From NCBI RefSeq assembly GCF_000720635.1, contig NZ_JOCF01000015.1, forward strand, positions 40,701 to 104,700: a stretch of 64,000 nt of DNA, given 5' to 3'. Positions 20,245-28,874 of this stretch are shown piece after piece. Origin of the DNA: Streptomyces sp. NRRL WC-3742 (GTDB lineage: Bacteria > Actinomycetota > Actinomycetes > Streptomycetales > Streptomycetaceae). Every line of letters starts with the position of its first letter. Positions within the stretch are counted from its first letter, which is position 1. The translations under genes were made by a program, and so were the position numbers. The notes beneath the pieces were generated by a model. That model did no database searches. It was not told the DNA's origin and worked only from the letters and a program-made list of their open reading frames with translations.

Positions 20245-22118
20245 TGTGCGGAATCGCCGGCTCGATGGCCTTCGGGTCAGCCCGCCCCACACCGCCCGAG
20301 GTCCTGGAGCGTATGACGGCCGTCCTGGCCCACCGCGGCCCCGACGCCGCCGGGCACCTCCTCCAGGACGGCGTCGCCCTGGGCTTCCGCCGCCTGAGCC
20401 TGGTCGACCTCGAGGGCGGCGCGCAGCCGATGACCGGCGAGGACGGCACCGTGACCATGGTCTGCAACGGCGAGATCTTCAACCACCGCGAACTGCGGGC
20501 GCTCCTGGAGGCACGCGGCCACCGCTTCCGCACCGACTGCGACGTCGAGGTGGTGCTGCACCTCTACGAGGACGAGGGCCCGGCCCTGCTCGAGCGCCTC
20601 AACGGGCAGTTCGCCTTCGCCGTCCACGACCGCCGCCGCGGGCGGCTCTTCCTCGCCCGCGACCACGCCGGCATCGCGCCGCTCTACTACACCGCCACCG
20701 GCGGGCACTTCGTCTTCGGCTCCGAGATCAAGGCGCTCCTCGAACACCCCGGGGTCCCGCGCGAGGTCGACCCGACGGGCCTCGACCAGGTGCTGACCTT
20801 CCCCGGGCTCGTCAGCCCCCGCACGATGTTCCGCGGCATCAGGAGCCTCAAGAACGGCCACCAGCTGATCGTCTCCGACGGCCGGGTGGAGGAGACCGCG
20901 TACTGGGACCTCGACTACCCGACCGCCGACCAGGAACAGGCGGAGGGGCCGCCGCGCACCGACGAGTCGTACGGGGAGCAGCTGCGCGAACTCCTCGACC
21001 GGGCCGTCCGCTCGCGCCTGCGCGCCGACGCGCCCGTCGGGTTCTACCTGAGCGGCGGCCTGGACTCGGCCCTCATCGGCGCCCTCACCGCCCAGGCCGG
21101 ACCGCCCGTCCACTCCTTCTCCATCGCCTTCCCCGGCGCGGACATCGACGAGTCCCGCTACCAGCGCCTGATGGCCTCCCGGATCGGATCCCTGCACCAC
21201 GAGGCCGAGTTCACCGGGGACGACATCGCCGACCGGCTGCACCGGATGGTGCTGCACAGCGAGTGCCCCGTCCGCGAGACCTACAACACCTGCTCGCTGG
21301 TGCTGTCCTCGCTCGCCCGCTCCCACGGCGTCAAGGCCGTCCTCAGCGGCGAGGGTTCCGACGAACTGTTCGGCGGCTACCTCGGCTACCGCTTCGACGC
21401 CGGAGGCCGCACCGCCTCCGACACCGGCGACCCGCTGGAGGACGCCCTCGAGGAGGACGTGCGCGCGCGGCTCTGGGGCGACCCGTCGCTCTTCTACGAA
21501 CGCCGCTACCACGCCTGGCGCGAGGCCAAGTCGGGCCTGTACTCCGACGCGCTCAGGAAGTCCCTCGACGAGTTCGACTGCCTCGCCCACCCCGTCGTCG
21601 ACCACCGCCGCCTCGCCGGGCGGCCGCGCCTGAGCCAGCGCTCCTACCTGGACTTCACCCTGCGCCTCTCCGACCACCTGCTCACCGACCACGGGGACCG
21701 GATGGCGCTCGCCAACTCCGTGGAGGCCCGCTACCCGTTCCTCGACCGGGACGTCCTCGAGTTCGCCCGCACCACGCCCAACCGCCTCAAGGTCAACGCC
21801 CTGGGCGAGAAGGCCGTGGTGAAGCAGGCCGCGCGCGGCCTCGTCCCCCCGGAGATCGTCCACCGGGAGAAGTACGGCTTCCGGGCCCCCGGCAGCCCGG
21901 GCCTGTTGCAGCTCGACCTCGACTGGGTCAACGACCTGCTGTCGCCCGCCCGGATCGCCCGGCAGGGCTACTTCGACCCGGCCGTGGTCGAGCGGCTGCG
22001 CGCGGAGCACCTGCGCGAGGGCGCCGACCTGCACCCCCACCTCGACGACGACGTGCTCCTGGTCGTCCTGACCTTCGGCATCCTCCTCGACGTCTTCCGG
22101 CTCCCCGGCCACCTGTGA
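20244..22118 (+). CDS. asnB: Asparagine synthetase (glutamine-hydrolysing)
   Basis: A 624-residue AsnB-type enzyme. Cys2 (MCGIAG) is the N-terminal glutaminase nucleophile, with HRGPDAAG and NGEIFNHRELR completing the class II amidotransferase half; the synthetase half has the PP-loop YLSGGLDSALIGAL, SGEGSDELFGGY and NSVEARYPFLDRD. It converts Asp and Gln to Asn and Glu with ATP, or amidates another carboxylate. Inside the operon it may supply Asn for the predicted Asx-type A3 domain, or amidate or cyclise the peptide. Its ATG overlaps the NRPS stop by one base. It is followed by 110 bases with repeated CCCGGCCCC motifs. Confidence 0.88.
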   Translation: MCGIAGSMAFGSARPTPPEVLERMTAVLAHRGPDAAGHLLQDGVALGFRRLSLVDLEGGAQPMTGEDGTVTMVCNGEIFNHRELRALLEARGHRFRTDCDVEVVLHLYEDEGPALLERLNGQFAFAVHDRRRGRLFLARDHAGIAPLYYTATGGHFVFGSEIKALLEHPGVPREVDPTGLDQVLTFPGLVSPRTMFRGIRSLKNGHQLIVSDGRVEETAYWDLDYPTADQEQAEGPPRTDESYGEQLRELLDRAVRSRLRADAPVGFYLSGGLDSALIGALTAQAGPPVHSFSIAFPGADIDESRYQRLMASRIGSLHHEAEFTGDDIADRLHRMVLHSECPVRETYNTCSLVLSSLARSHGVKAVLSGEGSDELFGGYLGYRFDAGGRTASDTGDPLEDALEEDVRARLWGDPSLFYERRYHAWREAKSGLYSDALRKSLDEFDCLAHPVVDHRRLAGRPRLSQRSYLDFTLRLSDHLLTDHGDRMALANSVEARYPFLDRDVLEFARTTPNRLKVNALGEKAVVKQAARGLVPPEIVHREKYGFRAPGSPGLLQLDLDWVNDLLSPARIARQGYFDPAVVERLRAEHLREGADLHPHLDDDVLLVVLTFGILLDVFRLPGHL

Positions 22119-22228
22119 ACCCGGCCCCGGCCTGTGCACCCGGCCCCGATCCCTGAACCCGGCCCCACCCGCGCACCGCCGCCCCGCCGCAACCGCCGCC
22201 CTGACGAAGGAACACGAAGGAAGCAGCC

Positions 22229-24115
22229 ATGGCCTTTGAGGCGATCCACTCGCTCGTCGCACGCTCCGTCGCCCGGTTCCCCGACCGCACCGCCGTGGAG
22301 ACCGCCGACGCCGCGCTCAGCTACCGGGCCCTGGACGAACGGGCCGACCGGGTCGCGGCGCAGCTCCACCGGGCCGGGGCCCGGGCCGGATCGCTGGTCT
22401 CGGTCCTCGCACCCGACCGCGCCGACCTGGCCACGGCCCTGCTGGCCGTGCTGCGCCTGGGCGCCGTCGCGGCCCCGCTGGACGGCGCCGCCCAGACGCA
22501 CCGGCTCTCCCGGCTCCTCTCCGACGCGCCGCCGGAAGTGCTGCTCGTGGGCGCCGGACAGGAGAAGACCGCGGCCGAGATCGCGCCGGCGGGGCTGCCC
22601 CTCCTCGAACTGGGCGCCGTTCAGGACGGGTTGACCGATGACAGGGGGGCCGACTACCCGCGCCACGTCCCCGGCCCGGACGACCCCTGCTACCTGTTCT
22701 TCACCTCCGGCTCCACCGGCCGCAGCAAGGCCATCCTCGGACGGCTCGGCGCCGTCGACCACTACCTCCGCTGGGAGGCCGAGCTGCTGGGCGTCGACTC
22801 CGGGTGGCGCGTCGGCCAGCTCATCTCGCCCGCCTTCGACGCCGTCCTGCGCGACCTCCTCCTGCCCCTGTCGGTGGGCGCCACCGCCGTGGCCCCGGCC
22901 CCGGAGCTGCGGCTGGACCCGGCGGCGCTCGCCCACTGGATCGACGGCGCCCGCGTCGACCTCGTCCACTGCGTCCCCTCGGTCTTCCGCTCGCTGCTGC
23001 CCACCGCCCTCGGCGACGACCTCGGCTTCCCCGCGCTGCGGTGCGTCGCGCTCTCCGGCGAGCGGCTCGTACCGGCCGACGCGGCGCGGTGGTTCGACCG
23101 GTACGGCGAGCGGGTCCGGCTGCTGAACCTCTACGGACCCTCCGAGACCACGATGACGAAGCTCTACCACTTCGTCACCCCCGCCGACACCGCGCTCCGT
23201 TCGATCCCGATCGGGCGTCCCATGCCCGACACCGAGGTGCTGCTCCTCGACGAGCGCGGCGAGCCCGTGCCCGAGGGCCGGGTGGGCGAGATCCACCTGC
23301 GCACCCCGTACGCCGCGCTCGGCTACCACCGCGACCCGGAGGCCACCGCCGCGGCCTTCACCACCACCCCGGGCAGCGGCTCCGGGCCCGCGCTCACCGT
23401 CTACCGCACCGGGGACTTCGGCCGGCTGCTGCCCGGGGCGTCCGAGGCGTCGCCCGCGGGGACGCTCGAGTTCCTCGGCCGCAAGGACCACCAGGTCAAG
23501 ATCGGCGGGGTCCGGGTCGAGCTGGAGGAGGTGGAGGCGCTCCTGCGCGAGCACCCCTCCGTGGCCGAGGCCGCCGTGATCCTCACCGAACCGGACGGCG
23601 CCCCGCCCCTGCTGTGCGCGTTCGTCGAATCCTCCGGTACTTCCGGTGCTTCCGGTGCTTCCGGTGCTTCCGGTGTGCCCGACACCGACCTCCTGCGCGA
23701 ACACCTCGCCGAACGGCTGCACCCCGCCGCCGTCCCCTCCGTGATCGTGCCCGCCCGCATCCCGAGGACCGTCACCGGCAAGATCGACCGCAAGGCCCTG
23801 CGCCCGCCGGCCCCCGCCGCCCAGACACCCGCCGACGACGCCGTCGCCCCGCGCAACGCCACCGAACGCACCGTCGCCGCCATCTGGACGGCCGTCCTGG
23901 CCGTACCCATCGAGGACGTGCGCACCCGGTTCTTCACCGTCGGCGGCTCCCTGGCCGTCATCACCGTCCTGAGCAGGATCAAGGACTCCTTCGGCGTCTC
24001 CCTCACCCTGGCCGACTTCCTCGCCCACCAGACCGTCGAAGGCATCGCGCGCCTCGTCGAGAAGACCCTCGTGGAAACCGACGCCGACGACGACCTCTTC
24101 GGGAGCCCGCTGTGA
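22229..24115 (+). CDS. Free-standing adenylation-thiolation (A-T) protein
   Basis: A 628-residue adenylate-forming enzyme with a C-terminal carrier domain. The A domain shows FFTSGSTGRSKAILG, LYGPSETTM, YRTGDFGRL and the terminal Lys in TVTGKIDRKAL. Specificity residues read by eye are D-A-R-H-A-S-L-M-T-K, unassigned. The carrier core is RFFTVGGSLAVITV: it is one residue shorter than the usual GGxSL, so the phosphopantetheine Ser directly follows GG. It probably activates a starter or modified amino acid in trans, which could feed the first C domain. A Gly-Thr/Ala-Ser repeat (GTSGASGASGASG) lies in the linker. SD GAAGGAAG precedes the ATG; the stop overlaps the next gene (GTGA). Confidence 0.88.
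   Translation: MAFEAIHSLVARSVARFPDRTAVETADAALSYRALDERADRVAAQLHRAGARAGSLVSVLAPDRADLATALLAVLRLGAVAAPLDGAAQTHRLSRLLSDAPPEVLLVGAGQEKTAAEIAPAGLPLLELGAVQDGLTDDRGADYPRHVPGPDDPCYLFFTSGSTGRSKAILGRLGAVDHYLRWEAELLGVDSGWRVGQLISPAFDAVLRDLLLPLSVGATAVAPAPELRLDPAALAHWIDGARVDLVHCVPSVFRSLLPTALGDDLGFPALRCVALSGERLVPADAARWFDRYGERVRLLNLYGPSETTMTKLYHFVTPADTALRSIPIGRPMPDTEVLLLDERGEPVPEGRVGEIHLRTPYAALGYHRDPEATAAAFTTTPGSGSGPALTVYRTGDFGRLLPGASEASPAGTLEFLGRKDHQVKIGGVRVELEEVEALLREHPSVAEAAVILTEPDGAPPLLCAFVESSGTSGASGASGASGVPDTDLLREHLAERLHPAAVPSVIVPARIPRTVTGKIDRKALRPPAPAAQTPADDAVAPRNATERTVAAIWTAVLAVPIEDVRTRFFTVGGSLAVITVLSRIKDSFGVSLTLADFLAHQTVEGIARLVEKTLVETDADDDLFGSPL
23632..23675 (+). repeat. 9-bp in-frame tandem repeat in the A-T gene
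   Basis: About four to five copies of GGTGCTTCC (first copy GGTACTTCC) encode a Gly-Ala-Ser repeat in the A-domain C-terminal subdomain. A similar in-frame 9-bp triplication (CTGACGTCG, 20182-20208) lies at the end of the second NRPS. Confidence 0.8.
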
Positions 24116-26382
24116 CCGTCACCCCGCTCGACCCGGACCGGAGCGCCGCCGTCGAGGCGCAGGTGCGCGAGGCCGTCCTGCGCCACGGCTCCGTCGAGGA
24201 CTGCGCGGTCGTCCTCAACGGGCCCGCCACGGGCGCCCGGCACTGCGTCCGCTGCGGGATCACCGCCGCCTACCCCGGCCTCACCTTCGACACGGACGGC
24301 GTCTGCTCCCTGTGCACCCACTACGCCGCCCACCGGCAGGCCATCCACGACTACTTCCGCCCGCCCGAGGACCTCGCGCCCACCCTGCGGGCCGCCGCCG
24401 AGGCGCGCGGCTCCGCGTACGACTGCCTGCTGCTGTTCAGCGGCGGCAAGGACAGCAGCTACGTCCTGTACCGGCTGGTCGACCTCGGCCTGCGGGTGAT
24501 GACCTTCACCTTCGACAACGGCTTCATCTCCCGCACCGCACTGCGCAACTGCCTCGCCATCACCGAGGAGTTGGGCGTCGAGCACATCACCGCCACCCGG
24601 GCCGACCAGAAGGCCGTCTTCCTGGACTCCCTGCGCGACCACAAGAGCGTCTGCAACGGCTGCTTCCGCTCGCTGCTCGACCTCAGCACCGAGGTCGCCC
24701 ACACCCGCGGCATCCCCAGCATCGTCACCGGGCTCTCCCGGGGGCAGATCATGGACGAGCGGCTGTCCTGGTTCCACGAGCGGGGCATCTTCGACGTCGC
24801 CGAGATCGAGGAGAAGCTGCGCCTGGGCCGCCGCGCGTACCACTCCGCCTCGGGGGCCGAGGTCGACCGGGCGAGCCTCGACACCGTCCGCATCGTCGAC
24901 TACTTCCGCTACTCCGAGGTCACCAAGACCGACATCCGCGCCTTCCTGCGCGAACGCTCCGACCTCTGGTCGCAGCCCGTCGACACCGGCTTCTGCAGCT
25001 CCAACTGCATGATCAACGACGTCGGCGTGTACGTGCACTCCGCCGAGCGCGGCTACCACAACTACGAGGCCCCCACCCGCTGGGAGGTACGGCTGGGCCA
25101 CCTCGACGTCGCGGAGGCCGACGAGGAGCTGAGCGGCCCCGTCGACACCGCCCAGGTCCACCGCATGCTCGCCACCATCGGCTACCCCGACCCGGCCGAC
25201 CGCGACCGGATCGGCGCCCGGCTGAGCGTCTACTACGTCCCCCGGGACGGCACCGCCCCCGCCCGGCTCGCGGCCGCCGTCGCCCCGACCCTGCCCGCCT
25301 CCCTGCGGCCCGCCCAGTGGATCCCCGTCGACGAGATCCCGCGCAGCGGCGGCATCGTGGACCGCTGGGCGCTGCGCAGCCGCCAGCGGGCCGGGATCAG
25401 CGGCTCGCGCACCGGGTCCACGGCCGAGCCCGAGGAGTCGCCGCGCCGGTACCCGCTCACGGCCGGGCAGCGGGCCCTCCTCGGCGGCGGCGGGGGCGCC
25501 CGGGCTCTCGTCCTGACGCTGGACGACACCTCCTGCGGGCCCGCCGAGCTGAAGGCCGTGATCCTGCAACTCCTGCTGCACCACGACGCGTTGCGGCTGC
25601 GCTTCGAGGAGAGCGACGCGGGCCTGAGCCAGTACCACGAGGGCGTCGGGGGCAGGCTGCCCGTGGCCACGCTCAACCTGCGGGACCGGGGCGAGGCCGA
25701 GGAGACCGAGCTCATCGACCGGGCCCGCGCGCGGCTCCTCGGCGCCCTCGACCCGGCCGGCGGGCGGCTCCTGCGCGCCGCCGTCCTCGACCGGGCGCCG
25801 CGGCCCGCCGGGCTGCTGCTCGTCGTGCACGAGCTGGTCGCGGACGTCGAGTCCTGGCGGGTGCTGCTGGAGGACCTCGCCCTCGGGCTCGGGCAGTTGC
25901 GGGCAGGCGGTGTCGTGGAGCTGCCGCCCGCCGGGTCGTTCCCGCCCGCCCTCGGCACGCCGCGGCTCTCCGATGCCGGAGACCGTTCGACCGCTCATCG
26001 GATCGGGGCCTGCCTCGCGGAGGTGCTGTCGCAACCGGTGGAGGTCGTCGACCACACCGCCCGCAGCCGTACGGACCGCCTGGTCGCCCCACTCCCGCCG
26101 ACCCCCGACAACGCCCGACCAACCGTGCGCTACGAGCACTTCGGCGACGTCGCCGCCACCCTCACCCCGGCCGGCGCCCCCTGGAAGCCCACCGACCGGT
26201 CCGTCGAGGAGTTCGCCCGCCCGTCCGGAGGCCACGGCCAGGGCCTCACGGTCACCGGCCGCATCCACGACGGCGAACTCGCCCTCACCTGGTGGGCCGA
26301 GCCCCCGCTGCGCGCCCGCCTCGCCGAGGAGCGGGCGGCGCAGCGCCTGGACGCGAGGCTGCGCGACCTCGAGGCGTCCTAG
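24112..26382 (+). CDS. PP-loop ATP pyrophosphatase fused to a degenerate NRPS epimerization-like domain
   Basis: A 756-residue two-part protein. Residues about 40-400 match N-acetyl-sugar amidotransferase/WbpG-like adenine-nucleotide alpha hydrolases: a zinc-type motif C45-x2-C48 and C65-x2-C68 around YPGLTFDTDGVCSLC, the PP-loop SGGKDSS at 110-116, and further Cys pairs C182-x2-C185 and C295-x3-C299. Such enzymes adenylate a carbonyl and replace it with N or S (amidine, amide or thioamide). Residues about 445-756 look like an E/C half-type domain: YPLTAGQRALL at 447, HELVADVESWRVLLEDLA at 573 in place of HHxxxDGxSWR, and a C-terminal GRIHDGELALTWW. The second His is Glu and the Gly is lost, so epimerase chemistry is doubtful; it may dock on a carrier protein. 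GTG start in a 4-base overlap. Confidence 0.8.
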   Translation: MTVTPLDPDRSAAVEAQVREAVLRHGSVEDCAVVLNGPATGARHCVRCGITAAYPGLTFDTDGVCSLCTHYAAHRQAIHDYFRPPEDLAPTLRAAAEARGSAYDCLLLFSGGKDSSYVLYRLVDLGLRVMTFTFDNGFISRTALRNCLAITEELGVEHITATRADQKAVFLDSLRDHKSVCNGCFRSLLDLSTEVAHTRGIPSIVTGLSRGQIMDERLSWFHERGIFDVAEIEEKLRLGRRAYHSASGAEVDRASLDTVRIVDYFRYSEVTKTDIRAFLRERSDLWSQPVDTGFCSSNCMINDVGVYVHSAERGYHNYEAPTRWEVRLGHLDVAEADEELSGPVDTAQVHRMLATIGYPDPADRDRIGARLSVYYVPRDGTAPARLAAAVAPTLPASLRPAQWIPVDEIPRSGGIVDRWALRSRQRAGISGSRTGSTAEPEESPRRYPLTAGQRALLGGGGGARALVLTLDDTSCGPAELKAVILQLLLHHDALRLRFEESDAGLSQYHEGVGGRLPVATLNLRDRGEAEETELIDRARARLLGALDPAGGRLLRAAVLDRAPRPAGLLLVVHELVADVESWRVLLEDLALGLGQLRAGGVVELPPAGSFPPALGTPRLSDAGDRSTAHRIGACLAEVLSQPVEVVDHTARSRTDRLVAPLPPTPDNARPTVRYEHFGDVAATLTPAGAPWKPTDRSVEEFARPSGGHGQGLTVTGRIHDGELALTWWAEPPLRARLAEERAAQRLDARLRDLEAS

Positions 26383-26384
26383 CC

Positions 26385-27110
26385 GTGGCCGGCACCCCGC
26401 CCGGCCTCCCGACCCTCGGCGTGCTCGGCGGCATGGGCCCCGCGGCCACGGCGGAGTTCCTGCGCGTACTGGCCCGCACCGTCCCGGCCGCCACCGACCA
26501 GGAGCACCCGCGGATCGTGATGCTGTCCGAGCCGGCCGTACCCGACCGCACCGAGGCGCTGATCAGCGGCAGCGACGCCCCGATGCCACTGCTGGAACAG
26601 TCACTGCGGACCCTGGTCGGGTGGGGCGCGGACCTGCTGGCCGTCCCCTGCAACACCGCGCACGTCTACCTCGACCGCCTGCGCGACTGGCTGCCCGTAC
26701 CCCTGGTCCACATCGTCGAGGCCACCCTCGACACCGCCCGGGCCGCCAGCCCCGACGGCGCCTGGCTCACCGCCACCACCGGCACGGTGATCAGCGGGAT
26801 CTACCAGCGCCACGCCCGCCGCACCGACTACCGCCTGCTGCTCCCCGACGACGCCCTCCAGGAGCGCGTCCATGCGGCCACCACCCTGGTGAAGGCCAAT
26901 CAGGTCCCGGCAGCGGGCGAGACCTTCGGCGCCGTCGCCCGCGAACTCCTGCGCCGCGAACCGGTCCCCCTGGTCGCCGCCTGCACGGAACTCCCCCTGG
27001 CCGCCGCCCGGTCCGGACTCCCCGACGATCTGGTCGTCTCCAGCCTCGACGCCCTCGCGGAAGCCTGCGTCGACCGCCTGTACGCCGCCTCCCCCACCGG
27101 ACGGAGATGA
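26385..27110 (+). CDS. Aspartate/glutamate-type amino acid racemase
   Basis: A 241-residue PLP-independent racemase of the Asp/Glu/hydantoin family. It starts TLGVLGGMGPAATAEFL and has both catalytic cysteines: VPCNTAH and VAACTELPLAA. It likely provides a D-amino acid, D-Asp or D-Glu by family, though related proteins accept other substrates. This is relevant because the NRPS modules lack normal E domains. GTG at 26385 lies two bases after the previous stop; its stop overlaps the next ATG (ATGA). Confidence 0.88.
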   Translation: MAGTPPGLPTLGVLGGMGPAATAEFLRVLARTVPAATDQEHPRIVMLSEPAVPDRTEALISGSDAPMPLLEQSLRTLVGWGADLLAVPCNTAHVYLDRLRDWLPVPLVHIVEATLDTARAASPDGAWLTATTGTVISGIYQRHARRTDYRLLLPDDALQERVHAATTLVKANQVPAAGETFGAVARELLRREPVPLVAACTELPLAAARSGLPDDLVVSSLDALAEACVDRLYAASPTGRR

Positions 27111-28261
27111 GTGGTTTGCGCCTGTCCCGAGAGCACGAGCAACTGCGGCGGACCGTCGCCAGGTTCGCCCGGACGGAAGTGGCGCCGGTCATCGGCGGCT
27201 ACTACGAACGCCAGGAGTTCCCCCGGAAACTGGTCGCCGACATGGGCCGGATGGGCCTGTTCGGGCTGCCCTTCGGCGAGGAGTTCGGCGGCATGGGCGG
27301 CGACTTCCTCACCCTCTGCCTGGCCGTCGAGGAACTCGCCAAGGTCGACTCCTCCGTCGCCGCCACCCTCTCCGCCGCCGTCACCCTCGGCGCCCTCCCC
27401 ATCCACCGCTTCGGCACCCCCGAACAGAAACAGCGCTGGCTCCCCCCGCTCTGCGCCGGAGAAGCCCTCGCCGGCTTCGGCCTCACCGAACCCGGCGGCG
27501 GCACCGACGCGGCCGCCGCCCGCACCACGGCCCGCCTCGACGACGGCTCCTGGGTCATCGACGGCAGCAAGTCCTTCATCACCAACTCCGGCACCGAGAT
27601 CACCAGCCTGGTCACCGTCACCGCCGTCACCGGCCCCGGCAGCGGCCACGGCCCCGAGATCTCCACCGTCGTCGTCCCGGCCGGCACCCCCGGCTTCTCC
27701 GTGGCCCCCGCCTACTCCAAGGTCGGCTGGTGCGCCTCCGACACCCACGACCTCTCCTTCACCGACTGCCGCGTCCCCGCCGACCACCTCCTCGGCGAAC
27801 GCGGCCTCGGCCTCGCCCAGTTCATGTCCGTCCTCGACGAAAGCCGCATCGCCATCTCCGCCCTCGCCACGGGCCTCGCCCAGGGCTGCGTCGACGAATC
27901 CCTCCGCTGGGCCACCGACCGCACCGCCTTCGGCCACCCCATCGCCCACTACCAGGCCATCCAGTTCAAGCTCGCCACCATGGAGACCCGCGCCCACACC
28001 GCCCGCCTCGCCTACCACGCGGCCGCCGAAGCCATGCTCCGCGGCGACTCCTTCATGAAGGAAGCCGCCATGGCCAAGCTCGTCTCCGCCGAAGCCGCCA
28101 TGGCCAACGCCCGCGACGCCACCCAGATCTTCGGCGGCTACGGCGTCATGAACGACACCCCCGTCGCCCGCTTCTACCGCGACGCCAAGATCCTCGAAAT
28201 CGGCGAAGGCACCACCGAAGTCCAACAAATGATCATCGCCCGCCACCTGGGCCTCTCCTAG
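27107..28261 (+). CDS. Acyl-CoA dehydrogenase-family flavoprotein
   Basis: A 384-residue acyl-CoA dehydrogenase fold. Recognised motifs are GFGLTEPGGGTDAAAART (FAD/substrate contact), TNSGTEITSLVTV, FGHPIAHYQAIQFKLA and the catalytic-Glu region LEIGEGTTEVQQMIIARH. It could oxidise a CoA- or carrier-bound acyl group to an alpha-beta-unsaturated product, as ACADs in NRPS clusters do, or serve primary metabolism. The 4-base overlap with the racemase gene puts it in the biosynthetic operon and makes it the likely last gene; a hairpin follows. Confidence 0.88.
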   Translation: MSGLRLSREHEQLRRTVARFARTEVAPVIGGYYERQEFPRKLVADMGRMGLFGLPFGEEFGGMGGDFLTLCLAVEELAKVDSSVAATLSAAVTLGALPIHRFGTPEQKQRWLPPLCAGEALAGFGLTEPGGGTDAAAARTTARLDDGSWVIDGSKSFITNSGTEITSLVTVTAVTGPGSGHGPEISTVVVPAGTPGFSVAPAYSKVGWCASDTHDLSFTDCRVPADHLLGERGLGLAQFMSVLDESRIAISALATGLAQGCVDESLRWATDRTAFGHPIAHYQAIQFKLATMETRAHTARLAYHAAAEAMLRGDSFMKEAAMAKLVSAEAAMANARDATQIFGGYGVMNDTPVARFYRDAKILEIGEGTTEVQQMIIARHLGLS

Positions 28262-28269
28262 GCGGCGAC

Positions 28270-28315
28270 GTCGCGTGGCCGAGCGAGCCCGTCGCCGAGC
28301 CGACGCCCACGCGAC
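28270..28315 (+). terminator. Putative bidirectional terminator after the NRPS operon
   Basis: A perfect 9-bp inverted repeat (GTCGCGTGG at 28270-28278, CCACGCGAC at 28307-28315) with a 28-base GC-rich loop lies nine bases after the acyl-CoA dehydrogenase stop, between convergent genes. The long loop makes it only a moderate candidate. Confidence 0.4.
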
Positions 28316-28354
28316 CGGACCGAGCTCGCCACGCGGGCGGTGGCGACCGTACCT

Positions 28355-28735
28355 CTACAGGCTGAGCAGGCCGATGGCGTGCCCGTCCGGGTCCACCACC
28401 GGCCACGTGCTCAGGCCGCGCGAGCGCATGGCGGCGACGGCGGTGGCGGCGGGCATGCCGGTGGTGGCGAAGGGGGCGCGGTCGAGGGTCACGTCGCGTA
28501 CCGGGGTGCGCTCGGTGTACCAGGACCGGGCCTGGAACGGCGCCAGGTGCAGGCGGGTCAGGAGTCCGGCGCAGCGGCCGTCCTCGTCGCGGACCAGGAG
28601 GTGGTCCGCGCCGGAGCTCTGGAGGATGTCCATCGCCGCGTCGACCATGATGTCGTCGCTGATCTGCAGCTCGGGGTGGGTCATGAGGTCGCCGACCGTG
28701 GCGGTGGTCGGCGGATTGTGGACCGTAGTGGTCAC
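28355..28735 (-). CDS. CBS-domain protein
   Basis: A 126-residue protein made of a CBS pair: VGDLMTHPELQISDDIMVDA with GADHLLVRDEDGRCAGLLTR, then PVRDVTLDRAPFATTGMPAA with STWPVVDPDGHAIGLLSL. CBS pairs bind adenosyl ligands and sense energy state; stand-alone small versions are frequent beside stress genes in streptomycetes. The start is GTG at 28735 with SD AAGGAG eight bases upstream. It is convergent with the NRPS operon. Confidence 0.85.
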   Translation of the reverse strand: MTTTVHNPPTTATVGDLMTHPELQISDDIMVDAAMDILQSSGADHLLVRDEDGRCAGLLTRLHLAPFQARSWYTERTPVRDVTLDRAPFATTGMPAATAVAAMRSRGLSTWPVVDPDGHAIGLLSL

Positions 28736-28813
28736 GGGCTGACTCCTTCGTGGCTTCCCCGCCGGGGCCGGCGGTGATGATCGGGACTCTGACGGGCGGG
28801 TCGACAGGCCGTG

Positions 28814-28845
28814 CCGGCCGGACCCCTCACCGGGAGTCGGGCCGG
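28814..28845 (-). terminator. Putative terminator of the DEAD-box helicase gene
   Basis: Inverted arms CCGGCCGGAC (28814-28823) and GTCGGGCCGG (28836-28845), 9 of 10 matching, with a 12-base loop, lie 29 bases past the helicase stop on the minus strand. There is no T-run, as usual in this GC context. Confidence 0.45.
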
Positions 28846-28874
28846 GCGGCTACGGCCTGTCCTTCGGATCAGCC

